Shown here piece after piece: positions 1-6,319 of a stretch of DNA of 9,146 nt. The stretch is from Deltaproteobacteria bacterium (GTDB taxonomy: Bacteria; Desulfobacterota; Desulfobacteria; Desulfobacterales; Desulfatirhabdiaceae). Below the pieces are notes generated by a model, which was not told the origin of the DNA, made no database searches, and saw only the letters and a program-made list of their open reading frames with translations. The position numbers and the translations under genes were made by a program. Every line of letters begins with the position of its first letter. Position 1 is the first letter of the stretch. The DNA lies in contig JAPLJE010000370.1 of NCBI GenBank assembly GCA_026388755.1, positions 1-9,146 on the forward strand, read 5' to 3'.

Positions 1-914
1 AGATTGCAGTGGCTGGCCCCACCGATGCATGGATCCTTATTACGGGAGAAAACGGATGCGGCAAGGAACTGGTTGCCCGTACTATTCACCAGCTCAGCGG
101 CCGTGCGCACGAGCCTTTGGTGGATGTCAATTGCGCAGCCATTCCGGATGATCTGATCGAAAGCGAGCTATTCGGTCAAGAAAAAGGGGCATTCCCCGGG
201 GCAGAGATAAAAAAACGGGGAAAAATCGAGCTGGCCGGCAAGGGGACCCTTTTTCTTGATGAAATTGGGGACATGAGTTTAAAGTCGCAAGGGAAAATTC
301 TGCGTGTTCTTCAGGAAAAACAGTTTCACCGCATCGGGGGCGGCCGGACTTTGGAGATGAATGTTCGGGTAATCGCTGCTACCAACAAGGACATTGAAGC
401 AGAAATCGCCAGGGGAACTTTTCGGGAGGACTTGTTTTTCAGACTCAATGTCATTCCCATTCAAGTTCCACCACTTCGCAAGAGGATAGAGGATCTTCCG
501 CTTCTGGCAGAACTGTTCCTCAGTGAATTTGCCCAGCAGAACCACTGCGCCGGAAAAACGCTGACACCTGCGTCACTTAACCTGCTTGGCGCCTATTCAT
601 GGCCAGGGAATGTCCGGGAGCTGAAAAATCTGCTTGAGCGGCTATCCATCATGGTGGATGGGGAGATGATCAATGAAAAGGATATTCCCTTCCCCATCAA
701 TTCAAGCGAAAAAAATGAGAAGGCTGCACAATTGGAATCCCCACTCTTTTCACTCTCCCGGCTTAAGGATGCGCAAAAAGCCTTTGAAGACGAATTTATC
801 AAACGAAAGCTGATTCAGAATAATCAGGACATTGCCGCAACTGCCAGAGCCATCGGTGTTGGGCAAAGCCACATCAGAAATTACTTAAAGCAGGTTCAGA
901 AGGAAAACCAATAA
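1..914 (+). CDS. Sigma-54-dependent transcriptional regulator (NtrC/NtrX type), 5' truncated by window edge
   Basis: This is the AAA+ ATPase and DNA-binding part of an enhancer-binding activator, which remodels sigma-54 RNA polymerase using ATP. The frame is open to the window edge, and the GTG at 9 lies inside the conserved domain, so the true start and any receiver or sensor domain are upstream. Counting from the GTG codon: Walker A GENGCGKE (13-20), ESELFGQEKG (51-60), sigma-54 contact loop GAFPGA (60-65), Walker B LFLDEIGDM (81-89), sensor I RVIAATNKD, arginine-finger region FREDLFFRLNVIPI and sensor II WPGNVRELKN. A Fis-type helix-turn-helix ends the protein (IAATARAIGVGQSHIRNYL). The wording resembles NtrX-like response regulators, but without the N-terminus the subfamily is not certain. 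The odd point is Pro in place of Thr in the GAFTGA loop, which is normally essential for sigma-54 contact. It converges on the MBL-hydrolase gene and is not part of the minus-strand operon. Confidence 0.93.
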   Translation, partial: IAVAGPTDAWILITGENGCGKELVARTIHQLSGRAHEPLVDVNCAAIPDDLIESELFGQEKGAFPGAEIKKRGKIELAGKGTLFLDEIGDMSLKSQGKILRVLQEKQFHRIGGGRTLEMNVRVIAATNKDIEAEIARGTFREDLFFRLNVIPIQVPPLRKRIEDLPLLAELFLSEFAQQNHCAGKTLTPASLNLLGAYSWPGNVRELKNLLERLSIMVDGEMINEKDIPFPINSSEKNEKAAQLESPLFSLSRLKDAQKAFEDEFIKRKLIQNNQDIAATARAIGVGQSHIRNYLKQVQKENQ

Positions 915-949
915 GCGGTTTCGGGGTTTGATAATTCATGAAACCGCTT
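913..949. terminator. Hairpin between convergent genes, probable bidirectional terminator
   Basis: AAGCGGTTTC at 913-922 is an exact inverted repeat of GAAACCGCTT at 940-949: a 10-bp stem with a 17-base loop. It starts inside the stop codon of the regulator and ends 2 bases before the stop codon of the opposing hydrolase gene. There is only a short T stretch after it on the + strand, so it is a weak intrinsic terminator by sequence. Its position between two converging genes is the main argument for the call. Confidence 0.6.
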
Positions 950-951
950 GT

Positions 952-1575
952 TTACATGGACGCAAACGGATTGAAGCGCTTTTCCCTGCCTATGGTGGTT
1001 TCCGGACCATGTCCCGTATAGACAACCACCCGATCCCCCAGAGGATAGAGCTTGCTTCGAATGCTTGAAATCAGAGTATCAAAATCCCCGCCCGGAAAAT
1101 CGGTCCGGCCGATGGACCCGGCAAAAAGCGTATCCCCTACAAACACCACGCCGTCCGTATGCAGCGAGATTCCGCCGGGCGTATGTCCTGGCGTGTGAAG
1201 GACCGCAAGAATGATTTCCCCGAATTGAAGCGTATCGCCGTCCTGAACCGTTTGATCCGGAGGCGGCGAATTCTCGACAGATAGCCCAAATGCGGCAGAT
1301 GTTTCCGAAAGGACTGCCAGCATGGGTTGATCGAGTGCGTGGATCACCAGCTTGGCGCCGGTGGCTTCCTTCAGCTTTCGGTTTGCGCCGACATGATCGA
1401 AATGGCCGTGCGTATTGATGATATACTCAACTGTCAGCTTCTGCTCTGCCAGCTTCATCAGGATTCGGCTCGATTCAGCGCCGGGGTCGATGACTGCGGC
1501 TTTTCGTGTCTTTTCACAGCCTAATATAAAACAATTTGCCATAATTGGCCCAACGGCCAGAGATTCAAGAATCAA
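952..1575 (-). CDS. MBL-fold metallo-hydrolase, glyoxalase II-like (YcbL/GloB-related)
   Basis: A 207-residue metallo-beta-lactamase-fold hydrolase, probably cytoplasmic, since no signal peptide is seen. The full binuclear metal site is visible: THGHFDH (55-61), His131 in HTPGHTPGG, Asp148 in VGDTLF and His189 in YTGHGPET. The compact length, the FAGSIGRTDFPGG stretch and the C-terminal EKRFNPF match short YcbL-type relatives of hydroxyacylglutathione hydrolase. These lack the long C-terminal glutathione-binding domain of classical GloB. Thiolester hydrolysis is therefore likely, but the substrate is unknown. The start is TTG, chosen because a perfect AGGAGG lies 5 bases upstream; the first in-frame ATG is only at residue 12, inside the first strand. 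It is the last gene of the minus-strand series, 67 bases after trpB and beyond a strong palindrome, so it may be expressed separately. Confidence 0.9.
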   Translation of the reverse strand: MILESLAVGPIMANCFILGCEKTRKAAVIDPGAESSRILMKLAEQKLTVEYIINTHGHFDHVGANRKLKEATGAKLVIHALDQPMLAVLSETSAAFGLSVENSPPPDQTVQDGDTLQFGEIILAVLHTPGHTPGGISLHTDGVVFVGDTLFAGSIGRTDFPGGDFDTLISSIRSKLYPLGDRVVVYTGHGPETTIGREKRFNPFASM

Positions 1576-1580
1576 ATCAG

Positions 1581-1586
1581 CCTCCT
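1581..1586 (-). promoter_or_regulatory. Ribosome-binding site that fixes a TTG start
   Basis: On the minus strand this reads AGGAGG, a perfect Shine-Dalgarno, 5 bases before the TTG codon at 1575-1573. It is the reason for choosing TTG over the downstream ATG for the MBL-fold hydrolase. Confidence 0.75.
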
Positions 1587-1598
1587 AATAAGTAATAA

Positions 1599-1633
1599 CT
1601 GGTAATAGGCTATAGGTGATAGCCTATTACCAG
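1599..1633. repeat. Perfect 15-bp palindrome with 5-base loop (trpB / MBL hydrolase gap)
   Basis: CTGGTAATAGGCTAT (1599-1613) and ATAGCCTATTACCAG (1619-1633) are exact inverted repeats separated by AGGTG. It lies just after the trpB stop codon on the transcribed minus strand, so it could end or stabilise the upstream message. The stem is AT-rich and is followed only by a mixed TTATTACTTATT stretch rather than a clean U tract. It may equally be a dispersed palindromic repeat. It sits about 13 bases upstream of the ribosome-binding site of the next gene. Confidence 0.6.
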
Positions 1634-1642
1634 ATAACCCGT

Positions 1643-3019
1643 TTATCTGCTTTTCAAATGAGCGGGTTTCGGAAAATTTTCAAATACCTTTTCTGAACGA
1701 CAGATTTCGTCATCAGTCATTTCAAAATTTTTCAGGTCGCCTGAAAAGTATTTTTCGTAAGCCCCAAAATCCAGCAGTCCATGACCGCTCCAGTTAACCA
1801 GAATCACTTTTTCCTTGCCTTCCAGTTTGGCTTTCTGGGCTTCTTCCACCACGCAGGCCAGGGCATGCGTGGTTTCAGGAGCGGGAATAATCCCTTCAGT
1901 CCTGGCAAAGGCAATGCCTGCATCATAGGCCTGGATCTGTTGAACCGATCGTGGCGTGATGATCCCTTCGTCAGCTAACTGGCTGACGGTTGGCGCCATG
2001 CCGTGATATCGCAGTCCGCCGGCATGAAACGGCGGGGGAACAAAAGCATGTCCCAGGCTGTGCATGGGCAGCAGCGGCGTATAACGTGATGTATCCCCGT
2101 GGTCATAGACAAAGGGCGCCCGGGTCAGGGTGGGGCACGCTGCCGGTTCAACCGGATAGATTTCAATGTGCTTTCCGTTGATTTTATCCAGGATAAAAGG
2201 AAACGCAAGCCCAGCAAAATTGCTGCCGCCGCCGGCGCAGCCGATGATTACATCCGGATATTCACCGATTTTATTCAGCTGTTTTTTGGCCTCAAGACCG
2301 ATGATGGTCTGATGCAGCATGACATGGTTCAGAACGCTTCCCAGGGAATACCGGGTTTTGCCGCTCGTGTCGCTGACCGCGGCCTCGATGGCTTCGCTGA
2401 TCGCAATTCCCAGGCTTCCCGGCGTGTTGGGATCTTTCTCCAAAGCATCCCGGCCGGCCCGGGTTTCCATGCTGGGACTGGCCACGCATTTCCCTCCCCA
2501 GGTTTCCATCATGGCTTTACGATACGGCTTCTGGTCAAAGCTGACCCTGACCATAAACACCTTACATTCCAGTCCGAACTGACAGCAGGCAAACGACAGG
2601 GCGCTTCCCCATTGTCCGGCGCCGGTTTCAGTGGTCAGTCTTTCGATGCCGAAGACTTTATTGTAATAGGCCTGGGGAACGGCGGTGTTGGGTTTGTGGC
2701 TTCCCGGCGGACTGACGCTTTCATTTTTAAAATAGATTCGGGCCGGGGTATCCAGTGCTTTTTCCAGAGAGAGAGCCCGGACCAGGGGGGAAGGCCGCCA
2801 GATGCGGTAAACATCCAGGACAGGCTCGGGAATGTCAATCCACCGGTCCGTACTGACTTCCTGTTCAATCAGGTTCATGGGGAATACAGGGGCCAGAGCT
2901 TCAGGCCCTATGGGATTTCCATCCGGGCCCAGCGGGGGATTCATTTTGATGTCCGCAAGGATATTATACCATTGGCGCGGCATTTCATCCTCGGTTAATA
3001 GGATTTTTTTGTCTGTCAT
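1643..3019 (-). CDS. trpB: Tryptophan synthase beta chain, TrpB2 type
   Basis: A 458-residue PLP enzyme that condenses indole with L-serine to give tryptophan. The length, the long N-terminal extension and the wording ([21 protein letters not shown]) place it in the TrpB2 group rather than the roughly 400-residue TrpB1 of trp operons. The PLP Schiff-base lysine should be Lys109 in [14 protein letters not shown] (131-138) is the conserved serine/indole-site motif, and [11 protein letters not shown] (260-270) is the glycine-rich phosphate-binding loop of PLP. The ATG is supported by AAAGGAG 6 bases upstream. No trpA or other trp gene is next to it; its neighbours are nusB (28 bases upstream) and an MBL hydrolase. 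TrpB2 proteins often work without the alpha subunit on free indole, so an indole-salvage role is a reasonable inference. A second, operon-encoded TrpB1 elsewhere in the genome would be expected but cannot be seen. Confidence 0.94.
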   Translation of the reverse strand: MTDKKILLTEDEMPRQWYNILADIKMNPPLGPDGNPIGPEALAPVFPMNLIEQEVSTDRWIDIPEPVLDVYRIWRPSPLVRALSLEKALDTPARIYFKNESVSPPGSHKPNTAVPQAYYNKVFGIERLTTETGAGQWGSALSFACCQFGLECKVFMVRVSFDQKPYRKAMMETWGGKCVASPSMETRAGRDALEKDPNTPGSLGIAISEAIEAAVSDTSGKTRYSLGSVLNHVMLHQTIIGLEAKKQLNKIGEYPDVIIGCAGGGSNFAGLAFPFILDKINGKHIEIYPVEPAACPTLTRAPFVYDHGDTSRYTPLLPMHSLGHAFVPPPFHAGGLRYHGMAPTVSQLADEGIITPRSVQQIQAYDAGIAFARTEGIIPAPETTHALACVVEEAQKAKLEGKEKVILVNWSGHGLLDFGAYEKYFSGDLKNFEMTDDEICRSEKVFENFPKPAHLKSR

Positions 3020-3047
3020 GAATTGCTCCTTTGTCTTCCGTTTCGGT

Positions 3048-3680
3048 TTATTGGCGGATCAGGGTTCTCCTGGGTTTTTTCGGTGCCGGGCTTCGGGGTT
3101 CCGACTGCTGTTCGGAACCATCATCATCCTGAGGGTAAAATTCAGGTTCAGGTTCAACAGAAAAATCCGGAACATCTCCATCCCCCTCAAGGTCGGAATC
3201 CTGGCCGGACAGATCGGGTTCAGGCATGTCCGGAATGAATTTGCAGTTCTCATTGATCGGAATGGACAGATCCTCTGCTTCCATGGCCAGGCGAATGCTG
3301 TCCAGGATGCCGTTCACAAAAGCGCCGGATTCTTCGGTGCCGAATTTTTTTCCCAGATCGATGGCCTCGTTGATGGATACTTTGCAGGGAATGTCTTTAC
3401 AGCAGAGCATTTCAAATACAGCCACTCTCATAATATTCCGGTCAACGCCGGACATCCGGCTGATTTTCCAGTTATTCGAAAAACGTTCGATTAGAACATC
3501 AATTTCAGCTCTGGCCGATGAAACCCCGCGGACAAGATTCAAAAAAAACGGGCGGAGCTGAGAAGATGGTAGAAAATTTTCGCAGAAAAGGGATAATTTC
3601 TCTTCTGCGAAACGGTCATTCATATCCATAAAAAAAAGAGCTTGAATGGCAAGCTCTCGCGATTTGCGACGATTTCCCAT
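3048..3680 (-). CDS. nusB: Transcription antitermination factor NusB with acidic C-terminal tail
   Basis: NusB binds boxA RNA with NusE/S10 in antitermination complexes on rRNA operons. Residues 1 to about 135 match the all-helical NusB domain: [16 protein letters not shown] near the N-terminus, [13 protein letters not shown] (80-92), and the signature region [28 protein letters not shown] (100-127). The family is normally about 130-160 residues. Here a tail of roughly 75 residues follows, with many Asp, Glu and Pro between 153 and 196, then a basic end ([10 protein letters not shown]). The tail looks disordered and has no recognised domain. The ATG lies 3 bases after the ribH stop with only a weak AGG nearby, which suggests translation by coupling to ribH. 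The ribH-nusB pairing is common in bacteria. Confidence 0.95.
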   Translation of the reverse strand: MGNRRKSRELAIQALFFMDMNDRFAEEKLSLFCENFLPSSQLRPFFLNLVRGVSSARAEIDVLIERFSNNWKISRMSGVDRNIMRVAVFEMLCCKDIPCKVSINEAIDLGKKFGTEESGAFVNGILDSIRLAMEAEDLSIPINENCKFIPDMPEPDLSGQDSDLEGDGDVPDFSVEPEPEFYPQDDDGSEQQSEPRSPAPKKPRRTLIRQ

Positions 3681-3683
3681 AGG

Positions 3684-4157
3684 TTATGCCTGGTCGATGT
3701 CCTGAATCAAATTGGCCATTTCAATAGCGGATATCGCCGCATGCCACCCTTTGTTTCCGGCCTTTGTGCCGGCACGTTCAATGGCCTGTTCAATGGTATC
3801 GGTTGTGACAATTCCGAAAATCACGGGGATTTCAAACTCAAGGCTGACCAGGGCAATACCTTTGGTAACTTCGGCGCTGACATATTCAAAATGCGGCGTT
3901 GCCCCGCTAATGACGGCCCCCAAGCAGATGATCGCATGGTATTTTCCTTTTTTCGCCATTTTTTTTGCGACAAGGGGGATTTCAAAAGCGCCCGGCACTT
4001 TGACAATATCAATGTCCTGGGTTAAGGCGCCTGAACGGATAAGGGCATCTATAGCCCCTCCAACAAGTCTGTCGGTAATAAAATCATTGAATCGGCTAAC
4101 CACGAGGGCGAATTTTTTCCCTTCGGCAAGCAGCTTGGCCTCGATAATGTTGGGCAT
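3684..4157 (-). CDS. ribH: 6,7-dimethyl-8-ribityllumazine synthase
   Basis: RibH condenses 5-amino-6-ribitylaminouracil with 3,4-dihydroxy-2-butanone 4-phosphate, the penultimate step of riboflavin synthesis. The 157-residue length is normal for the family, which forms pentamers or 60-mer capsids. Visible motifs are SRFNDFIT (21-28, substrate ring stacking), VPGAFEIP (54-61), GATPHFEYV with His89 as the likely proton-transfer residue, and the phosphate-binding [12 protein letters not shown] (126-137). One small oddity is Ser84 in AVISGATPH, where most homologues I recall have Arg (VIRGAT). The ATG is preceded by AGGAGG at 9 bases. It lies between ribBA and nusB with gaps of 14 and 3 bases, clearly within one transcript. 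Confidence 0.97.
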   Translation of the reverse strand: MPNIIEAKLLAEGKKFALVVSRFNDFITDRLVGGAIDALIRSGALTQDIDIVKVPGAFEIPLVAKKMAKKGKYHAIICLGAVISGATPHFEYVSAEVTKGIALVSLEFEIPVIFGIVTTDTIEQAIERAGTKAGNKGWHAAISAIEMANLIQDIDQA

Positions 4158-4166
4158 GAAGAAAAT

Positions 4167-4174
4167 CCTCCTTA
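4167..4174 (-). promoter_or_regulatory. Ribosome-binding site of ribH fused to the ribBA stop codon
   Basis: On the minus strand this reads TAAGGAGG: the TAA stop of ribBA shares its bases with the AGGAGG Shine-Dalgarno of ribH, 9 bases before the ribH ATG. Ribosomes ending ribBA therefore stand on the ribH entry site, which implies coupled translation and balanced output of the two enzymes. Confidence 0.75.
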
Positions 4175-5386
4175 AGGGGTCTCATCGATATGCAGCATGT
4201 GCCCCATCTTTTGTTTTTTGCATTCCAGGTAGCAGCGGTTGAATTCATTCGGTGCGATTTCAATCGGAATCTGTTCAATAATGCTCAAGCCATATCCGTC
4301 CAAGCCAATCATTTTTTTAGGGTTATTGGTGAGAAGCCTCATTTTTTTTACACCCAGATCCACAAGCACCTGGGCGCCGATACCATAATTTCGCATATCC
4401 GCCTGGAACCCGAGTTCAAGGTTGGCATCCACCGTATCCATTCCCTGGTCCTGCAGAACATAGGCCTTTAATTTGTTGACCAGGCCGATCCCCCTTCCTT
4501 CCTGCCGCATGTAAAGCAGAATACCGGAGCCTTCCCTGTCCATCATTTCCATGGCCTTATGCAGCTGATCCCCGCAGTCGCATCGCATGGAGCCGAACAC
4601 ATCACCGGTCAGGCATTCGGAATGAACCCGAACCAGAATCGGCTGATTTGGAAAGATCTCTCCTTTGACCAGCGCGACGTGCATCAGGTCGTCAACGTCG
4701 TTTTCGTAAACAATCACTTTGAATTCACCGGCAAAGGAAGTGGGAATGACGGCTTCGGCGGACCGCCGGACAAAGGATTCCATACGCATCCGGTATTCGA
4801 TTAAATCGGCAATGGTACAGATGCCTATGCCATGTTCTTCGCTGAATATTTCTAGCGAAGGCATTCTGGACATGGACCCGTCTTCATCCATAATTTCGCA
4901 GATGACGCCGGCTGGTTTTAAACCGGCCAGCCTGGCCAGGTCAACAGATCCTTCGGTCTGACCGGCCCGTACCATCACCCCGCCTTTTCTGGCTCGTAAC
5001 GGAAATATGTGTCCGGGCCTGACCAGATCGCCAGGTTTGGTGTCATCTGCAATGGCGGTCAGGATGGTGGTGGCACGATCCGCTGCCGAGATACCGGTTG
5101 TCACGCCGCGCCGGGCTTCGATGGATACGGTAAATCCCGTATTGAACGGAGAGGTGTTGTCCTTGACCATCATCGGCAGATTCAAGCTATCCAGCTTTTC
5201 GCCCGTCATCGACAGGCAGATCAGACCCCGGCCGTACCTGGCCATAAAATTGATGATCTCCGGGGTAACCTTTTCAGCTGCGATGGTTAAATCTCCCTCA
5301 TTTTCCCGATCTTCATCATCCACCAGAATGACCATTTTCCCGGCTCTTATATCTTCAATTGCTTGCTCTATTGTTATCAGTGGCAT
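4172..5386 (-). CDS. ribBA: Bifunctional 3,4-dihydroxy-2-butanone 4-phosphate synthase / GTP cyclohydrolase II
   Basis: A 404-residue fusion that supplies both riboflavin precursors. Residues 1 to about 202 are the RibB half, acting on ribulose 5-phosphate, with [10 protein letters not shown] (23-32), [13 protein letters not shown] (92-104), PGHIFPLRA (124-132) and [10 protein letters not shown] (161-170). Residues from about 205 on are the RibA half: the zinc site [14 protein letters not shown] (Cys258, Cys269, Cys271), [16 protein letters not shown] (294-309), and [10 protein letters not shown] (330-339) with TNNPKK. The RibA catalytic motifs look complete. In the RibB half the usual RAGHTEA reads RAGQTEG: Gln143 replaces a His known in the family as a magnesium ligand. 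Full length and absence of frameshift argue against a pseudogene. The ATG has a good AAGGAG only 14 bases upstream, an unusually long spacing. An in-frame TAA 9 bases before the ATG leaves no longer start. Confidence 0.96.
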   Translation of the reverse strand: MPLITIEQAIEDIRAGKMVILVDDEDRENEGDLTIAAEKVTPEIINFMARYGRGLICLSMTGEKLDSLNLPMMVKDNTSPFNTGFTVSIEARRGVTTGISAADRATTILTAIADDTKPGDLVRPGHIFPLRARKGGVMVRAGQTEGSVDLARLAGLKPAGVICEIMDEDGSMSRMPSLEIFSEEHGIGICTIADLIEYRMRMESFVRRSAEAVIPTSFAGEFKVIVYENDVDDLMHVALVKGEIFPNQPILVRVHSECLTGDVFGSMRCDCGDQLHKAMEMMDREGSGILLYMRQEGRGIGLVNKLKAYVLQDQGMDTVDANLELGFQADMRNYGIGAQVLVDLGVKKMRLLTNNPKKMIGLDGYGLSIIEQIPIEIAPNEFNRCYLECKKQKMGHMLHIDETP

Positions 5387-5504
5387 TTCGTAAAATTATT
5401 CTCCTTAGTAACGCTTTAGTGTAAATCCCCATGCCTGGCGTAAGCATGGGAGTGCATTAATACCCTACCGCCGGAACGCTTAATATTGAACACTTTCATA
5501 TAAA
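5387..5504 (-). promoter_or_regulatory. ribE-ribBA intergenic leader with hairpin and flanking direct repeats
   Basis: This 118-base gap holds a hairpin, with CCCATGC (5428-5434) and GCATGGG (5444-5450) around a 9-base loop. On the minus strand two copies of AAGCGTT (5475-5481 and 5410-5416) flank a segment of about 58 bases that contains it. A TATAAT-like sequence (5504-5509, minus strand) overlaps the ribE stop, but I see no matching -35 box. There is no U tract after the hairpin. It may be a leader that controls ribBA or a small inserted repeat. I do not find the conserved FMN-riboswitch core. Confidence 0.35.
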
Positions 5505-6164
5505 TTATAAAAAACCGGACTTGGCCAGAAACTGCATATCCAAGGCTGCGGTGGTTTCATGTGTCCGTGGTTGATAATGCGGCATTAAAAGCCGCTCCAC
5601 ATATTTTCCGATCATATCGGTTTCTATATTCACCAGAGCGCCGGCAGCCTTAAGGCCGATGGTGGTGAGCCCGGCGGTGTGGGGAATGATGCTGACTTCA
5701 AAAGCTCCTGCGGAACACTGGTTAACGGTCAGACTGATGCCATCCACGGCAACTGAGCCTTTTTGGATCATGTATCGCGAAAGCGATTCCGGAACCTTAA
5801 TAACAACGATCACGGCATTTCCGGTGGTTTTTTTCTGATCGATGGTTCCCATGCCATCTATATGGCCGGAAACCAGATGGCCGTCCAGGCGATCGGAAAG
5901 GCGAAGGGCTCGCTCCAGATTGACTCTTTCGCCGACTTTAGCCTTTCCGAATATTGTCCTGTCCAGCGTTTCCGGAGACACATCCGCCACAAACCGTCGG
6001 CTGCGGATTTCCACAGCAGTCAGGCAGGCACCGTTGACGGCAATACTGTCACCTACCCGACTGTGAAGCAAATCGAAGTCGGAGGTAACGGTCAGGCGTC
6101 TGCCTTTTCCCGAGGCTTGTATTGCAGCAATTGTACCCAATCCTTCAATGATGCCCGTAAACAT
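5505..6164 (-). CDS. ribE: Riboflavin synthase, alpha chain
   Basis: Riboflavin synthase dismutates two molecules of 6,7-dimethyl-8-ribityllumazine into riboflavin and the pyrimidine precursor. The protein shows the diagnostic N-terminus MFTGIIEGLG and two repeated lumazine-binding barrels: the first with GDSIAVNGACLT (38-49), the second with GSVAVDGISLTV (136-147). LDGHLVSGHIDGMG (93-106) marks the junction between them, and an amphipathic trimerising C-terminal helix follows. At 219 residues it is of normal length. An ATG 4 codons upstream (6176) is also in frame, but the family normally starts at MFTGIIE, and a GGGA sits 6 bases before this ATG, so the inner start is preferred. It is separated from ribD by about 155 bases with strong secondary structure, unlike the tight spacing elsewhere in the operon. 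Confidence 0.95.
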   Translation of the reverse strand: MFTGIIEGLGTIAAIQASGKGRRLTVTSDFDLLHSRVGDSIAVNGACLTAVEIRSRRFVADVSPETLDRTIFGKAKVGERVNLERALRLSDRLDGHLVSGHIDGMGTIDQKKTTGNAVIVVIKVPESLSRYMIQKGSVAVDGISLTVNQCSAGAFEVSIIPHTAGLTTIGLKAAGALVNIETDMIGKYVERLLMPHYQPRTHETTAALDMQFLAKSGFL

Positions 6165-6184
6165 AAATATTCCCATAAAAAAGT

Positions 6185-6220
6185 CAAAAAAACAATAAAC
6201 ACCCTTGCACCAGCCGAGTG
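6185..6220 (-). terminator. Weak hairpin plus T-rich tract just before ribE, possible attenuator
   Basis: On the minus strand CACTC (6220-6216) can pair with GGGTG (6204-6200), giving 5 bp including one G-U and an 11-base loop. It is followed at once by a T-rich tract containing seven consecutive T. This has the shape of a small intrinsic terminator placed before the ribE start codon, so premature termination could tune ribE relative to ribD. The stem is short, so the call is tentative. Confidence 0.3.
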
Positions 6221-6234
6221 ATTCCCGCCCACGA

Positions 6235-6282
6235 GTGAAAACGATAACTTCCCCACCTTTTAAACGGGGGAATCATTTTCAC
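6235..6282 (-). repeat. Nested imperfect palindrome in the ribD-ribE gap
   Basis: GTGAAAACGAT (6235-6245) and ATCATTTTCAC (6272-6282) are inverted repeats with a single mismatch, which becomes a G-U pair in minus-strand RNA. Inside lies a second stem, TTCCCC (6249-6254) with GGGGAA (6267-6272), sharing one base pair's worth of sequence with the outer arm. The transcribed RNA can fold into a long hairpin between ribD and ribE. It could be a message-processing or regulatory element, or a copy of a dispersed palindromic repeat. Confidence 0.5.
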
Positions 6283-6319
6283 GGAAAGTAATCCCTGACC
6301 CCCTGAGAACAGCAAAAAC

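Noticed and set aside
9..11. GTG at 9 as the start of the sigma-54 regulator
   Set aside because: It falls just ahead of Walker A inside the AAA+ domain, and the frame stays open to base 1, so the gene is cut by the window edge.
2099..2998. A 299-codon open frame on the + strand
   Set aside because: It lies wholly antisense to trpB, whose motifs are complete; it has no recognisable domain and reflects codon bias of the real gene.
2832..3494. A 220-codon + strand frame
   Set aside because: Antisense to the start of trpB and to nusB, with no family features; a shadow frame.
6174..6176. ATG at 6176 as the ribE start
   Set aside because: In frame and possible, but it would add four residues before the conserved MFTGIIE N-terminus; the inner ATG at 6164 is preferred.
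5387..6319. FMN (RFN) riboswitch ahead of ribE or ribBA
   Set aside because: CCGGCGGTAGGG on the minus strand near 5462-5474 faintly resembles part of the core, but the surrounding conserved blocks and paired regions are missing in both gaps.
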